A stretch of DNA of 32,522 bases from contig JAWUYB010000023.1 in assembly GCA_034111025.1 (NCBI GenBank), positions 1 to 32,522 on the forward strand. The letters are read 5' to 3'. Positions 29,983 through 32,522 of the stretch are shown here, one piece after another (the stretch's first letter is position 1; every line of letters starts with the position of its first letter). This stretch comes from CAJXJP01 sp034111025 (GTDB lineage: Bacteria > Patescibacteriota > Gracilibacteria > BD1-5 > UBA6164). A program made the translations under genes and the position numbers. The notes beneath the pieces were generated by a model. That model was not told where the DNA came from. It saw only the letters and a program-made list of their open reading frames with translations, and did not search any database.

Positions 29983-30133
29983 TTAATATACTCAACTGTC
30001 ATAAAATATTATTCAAAGTAACAATATTAATAATCCTAAATTTTCATTATAATAGTTATAATGTTCAATCTTATTAATGCTTCCTAAATATCAACGTGAA
30101 GTAATATTTCATTGAATAACTAAAAACCAAGAC
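29983..30133 (-). pseudogene. Fragment of a small membrane protein (possible immunity relic)
   Basis: A minus-strand frame without its own start reads SWFLVIQGNITSRGYLG, then SINKIEHYNYYNENLG and a hydrophobic LLILLLGIIFYDSGVY before TAA 29985-29983. It lies directly downstream of the second immunity candidate, in another frame, and could be the remnant of a further cassette gene. Confidence 0.35.
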
Positions 30134-30148
30134 TTAATCTTGGTTTTT
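30122..30148. terminator. Terminator after immunity candidate 2
   Basis: AAAAACCAAGA pairs with TCTTGGTTTTT around loop CTTAA and straddles the minus-strand stop at 30134-30136. Confidence 0.75.
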
Positions 30149-30580
30149 TTTATATCATACTAATTTTGAAATCTGAATATAATTATTATTTCTATCACGT
30201 AAATTAACTATTTCCTTATATCAAGAATTTAAATCATATAATTCAGTAATATATCTATTCATTTTAATATCTTTTTGATAAGTATTAGTAAATTTATAAT
30301 TATCATTTAATAATAGGTAATCATTATTATTAATTTTAGTATAATCTCCTAAATAATTACTGCTTGTATCCACAATTATATATCATCTATTATTATCAAT
30401 AATTTCATTTTGAAAATCGAATTCATACAATCACTCTTTATTAATAATTTCTACAATCAGTACATTCTTAATATTATTTACTATATTAGTATTAGTTGAT
30501 TCACTTTTATTAGTAATAAAAGTGAATATTAATAATGCCGTAATAATAATTCATAATAATATAATAATATTTTTTTTCAT
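30134..30580 (-). CDS. Membrane-anchored immunity candidate 2
   Basis: A 148-residue protein. Residues 4-22 form a single hydrophobic anchor (NIIILLGIIITALLIFTFI). The remaining part is polar, Asn/Tyr-rich and probably extracytoplasmic (VEIINKEGLYEFDFQN; YIIVDTSSNYLGDYTK; RYITELYDLNSGYKEIVNLR). The start codon lies within three bases of the stop of the upstream Rhs tip, so it would be co-translated with the toxin. The position right after a toxin tip and the membrane anchor suggest immunity against a toxin acting outside the cytoplasm. No family recognised. Confidence 0.6.
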
Positions 30581-31430
30581 CTAATTAAATAAATTTTTAT
30601 AAAATAATTCTACCTTAATATCATAAGATAATCATGCAGGAGAAGTTCATGGTAAAGATATATTACCTGGTAAAGGAGTTCAAATTCCATAAAATTCAGT
30701 ATATTTAAAGAATCCTGCGCTACTTAATGCTTTTTCAACTTGATCACTACAATTATCAATATATAAATTATATTCTGGAGTATTTTTAAAATTTTCTTCG
30801 TACTATCCTTTTAATTTTTGAGAATCTATATAGTCAGAATTTATTTTAATAACATTAGTATTAGATCTATTTCTATTATTTATAATATGATCTCTCCTTG
30901 TATAAATATAATTTGGATTAACATCTTTTTCTTCTAATCAATCTATTTTTTTACTCAAACCTTGTAATATAATATCTTTAAAAGAATCAGCCTGTCCTCA
31001 AAAACTGATTACATACTCATTTCAATTTTCAATAAAATATAAAGACGCATGAGCAGATCAAATTCATTTATCATCATCGTAAGTAAATTCTTCTTCAAAA
31101 TACCAAGCATTCCCTTCATTTTCTCTAATCCATTTCTTTTCAGTACCATGAGGATCAGTATACATCACACTATTATTCCCTACATACGCATACAGATTAA
31201 CATCATCAGCTATATCAATTGGATCTCTTGAGATAAATCTTGCGAGTTTTGGGTCGTAGTATCTCGCTCTGTTGTAGTAGAGTTTCAATCCTCTGTCGTA
31301 CTCTCTTCCGGTATACATTCTCGTATTTCCTATTGGAGATTTTTTGAGTTTGGTAACCTTTCCGTTTGGTATTCAGAATATGTCGTATGTTATATTTTTC
31401 CACTATAGTAACAGTTTCGTCGATGATTGT
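30581..31430 (-). pseudogene. Displaced Rhs toxin tip 2 with truncated core, papain-like toxin, interrupted by TAG
   Basis: The Rhs core end is unmistakable: MYTGREYDRGLKLYYNRARYYDPKL, ARFISRDPIDI and NLYAYVGNNSVMYTDPHG. Upstream only ITYDIFGIPNGKV and, one frame off, TIIDETVTIVEK survive, so the core is truncated and carries a one-base shift near 31393. The tip (about 31145-30581) has SAHASLYFIENGNEYVISFG with a candidate His, and YNLYIDNCSDQVEKAL with a candidate Cys, a pattern of permuted papain/NlpC-like toxins. TAG at 30803-30805 stops translation before the Cys region; reading continues in frame to TAG 30581. It is probably inactive but preserved as a cassette. Confidence 0.75.
31162..31188. 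repeat. 27-bp direct repeat at Rhs core/tip junction, copy 1
   Basis: This 27-base segment is identical to 32481-32507. Both encode the YVGNNSVM end of the Rhs core, in the same orientation, immediately before divergent toxin tips. Recombination between them could swap tips. Confidence 0.85.
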
Positions 31431-31471
31431 AATAAACTAATAGCTAGATTAAATCTAGCTATTAGTTTATT
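31431..31471. terminator. 20-bp perfect hairpin between immunity 1 and the displaced tip
   Basis: AATAAACTAATAGCTAGATT and its exact complement AATCTAGCTATTAGTTTATT are separated by one A. It begins at the stop of immunity candidate 1 and closes the active toxin/immunity transcript, isolating the displaced tip. Confidence 0.8.
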
Positions 31472-31875
31472 TATTTTTTAATATATTTAATACATAATCA
31501 ACTTAATATAAATAAGATAGGGTATAATCAAATATTTAAAAAATCATTTAATCCTGATGTTATATCTCAAATGAAATATTTATATAAATCATGAGAAAAA
31601 AATGTTATAATACCTATTGATAAAATCAATAAATATAAACTAATTTTATTCAGTTTTATTTTAAGTAAAAAATTATAAAAAATAATATATAATAGTTTAG
31701 TTATTAAACCTAATAAAAAGGATATAATTAAATGTATAATTAGCACAAGTAAATAAGGTATATCTGTATGAATATTATTTAACATAATATAAGAATCCTC
31801 TACAAATAATATTGTAAAAAAAGCTAAAGAAATAATAATATATTCAATAATAAAATTTTTAATATTTTTTTTCAT
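31471..31875 (-). CDS. Integral membrane immunity candidate 1
   Basis: A 134-residue very hydrophobic protein with about four transmembrane segments: FIIEYIIISLAFFTILFVE, YLLVLIIHLIISFLLGLIT, ISLYLLILSIGIITFF and LNIGLYPILFILSGLCIKYI. It is read through several TGA glycines near the end. A TTG six bases upstream (31881) is in frame, but ATG 31875 fits better. It starts 24 bases after the stop of the Rhs toxin, the usual position for an immunity gene. A multi-helix immunity protein suggests a toxin that acts at or across the membrane. Family unknown. Confidence 0.65.
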
Positions 31876-31899
31876 AAACAATTAGTAATTATATAATAA

Positions 31900-32522
31900 T
31901 TATTCAGAACAAACAACTTGTTCTGAAGGTATTCTATAGTATCAACCGCCAAATGATTCTCAAAGTCATGGATTAAATCCGCTAGGATTAAAGCTAGTTA
32001 TAGCAGAAGTTATTCTTCAATCATTATTGCTTGAATTATAAAGTACAGTCGTAGTAAAATTATTACAATTTCATCAATCCCCTACTGAAATAGCCGTATA
32101 CTTCACTTGATTATTATCATATATTTGATATTCTTCATAAATATTTTTTACAAATTCTGCATCTGTAAATCACTGTGGTGTTTCGATAAGTATACTTCAT
32201 TTATATTCTCATTTTCAAAATTTTTGATTTAACTTAATAAAATCTTTTTTACTATTAAATTCAGCATCGAGCATTTTTGTAGATTCATTATCATGACCTC
32301 AAATAGTATATATTTCAGAATCTAAAAAGGTATCTCATAGTGAGTGAATAATAATCCATGTATGTATACCTATTCATCATCAACTTGAATCTAAATTTCT
32401 TGCAGCTAAATAAACAATAAATTTATTACCATTTTCTATATCTTGAAGTAACTTAGCTTCCAATCAATTCAAATCCACAAACATCACACTATTATTCCCT
32501 ACATACGAATACAAATTCACAT
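31900..32522 (-). CDS. Rhs-family polymorphic toxin, C-terminal tip (partial at window edge)
   Basis: The frame enters from the right edge and stops at TAA 31902-31900. The first residues NLYSYVGNNSVMFVDLNG are the conserved Rhs core end. About 190 residues of variable toxin follow. In it, GIHTWIIIHSLGDTF holds a candidate His, and ISVGDGGNCNNFTTTVLYNS a candidate nucleophile Cys, in the order seen in permuted papain-like (LRAT/PPPDE/NlpC-type) peptidase toxins; this class assignment is inferred. A Gly-rich GLGESFGGGYY precedes the end. The full Rhs protein lies outside the window. It is followed by the membrane immunity candidate. Confidence 0.85.
32481..32507. repeat. 27-bp direct repeat at Rhs core/tip junction, copy 2
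   Basis: Identical to 31162-31188 and in the same orientation, 1,319 bases apart. It lies inside the intact, edge-truncated Rhs gene. Confidence 0.85.

Noticed and set aside
30803..30805. TAG as a recoded sense codon
   Set aside because: TAG ends the 86-residue gene at 9322 and the DUF2461 gene at 13800, so it serves as a normal stop here.
31215..31403. 62-residue minus-strand open frame (MEKYNIRH...)
   Set aside because: It is an out-of-frame reading of the Rhs core; the GREYDRGLKLYYNRARYYDP frame is the real one.
1..32522. tRNA, rRNA or CRISPR arrays
   Set aside because: No cloverleaf with T-loop GTTCRA and no repeated spacer structure was found by eye on either strand; a tRNAscan run would be decisive.

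Overview
The window is very AT-rich and reads coherently only if TGA is translated as glycine (genetic code 25). Under that reading about 28 long genes open up without interruption. TGA falls on glycines that families conserve, such as the LSGGE and Walker A glycines of the ABC-F protein, the GAGDQG loop of MetK, GGGAARG of a patatin and SHRGL of a transposase. No gene here ends in TGA: stops are TAA, rarely TAG. This points to the Absconditabacteria (SR1) / Gracilibacteria (BD1-5) branch of the Candidate Phyla Radiation; the window alone does not decide between the two. Callers using code 11 would break nearly every gene.

Layout. 1-529: the end of one gene and a Nudix hydrolase on the plus strand. 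524-2627 (minus): a two-gene unit of a permuted-papain (YiiX/C92-like) protein and a patatin. 2704-4059: promoter, SAM-I riboswitch with terminator, and metK. 4087-6423 (minus): a pilin-like leader fused to RCC1-type repeats. 6516-6821 (minus): a small protein with an SSB-type C-terminal tip. 7021-11230: a possible small RNA, two small proteins, a 469-residue unknown, and an ABC-F ATPase. 11259-14465 (minus): a membrane spermidine-synthase-like protein, a membrane-anchored methyltransferase and a DUF2461 protein. 14863-17365: a small membrane protein, a glycine-zipper protein and SelO. 17782-20145 (plus): an aldo-keto reductase and LtrA. 20367-26152 (minus): a tight five-gene unit of a DoxX-like protein, a double ATP-grasp ligase, a frameshifted small protein, an MFS-like transporter and an FMN glutamate-synthase-like oxidoreductase. 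26512-32522 is accessory: an Imm33-like immunity gene, a decayed insertion sequence, an M23 peptidase, a NYN nuclease behind a structured leader RNA, and two Rhs toxin tips each followed by a membrane immunity candidate. The Rhs part runs off the right edge.

How it works together. SAM made by MetK would feed the nearby methyltransferase, and metK is switched off by SAM through the riboswitch. The Rhs block has the architecture of a polymorphic toxin locus: an active C-terminal tip (partial here), its immunity gene, then a displaced older tip with part of the Rhs core and its own immunity gene. The two tips share a 27-bp exact repeat at the core/tip junction. The five-gene unit looks like a biosynthesis-and-export cluster for an amide- or peptide-bonded small molecule; this is inference. 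Convergent genes are often separated by near-perfect palindromes that would terminate both strands, and stop codons of opposing genes lie inside or beside them. Several intergenic stretches hold start-less peptide fragments that look like decayed genes.
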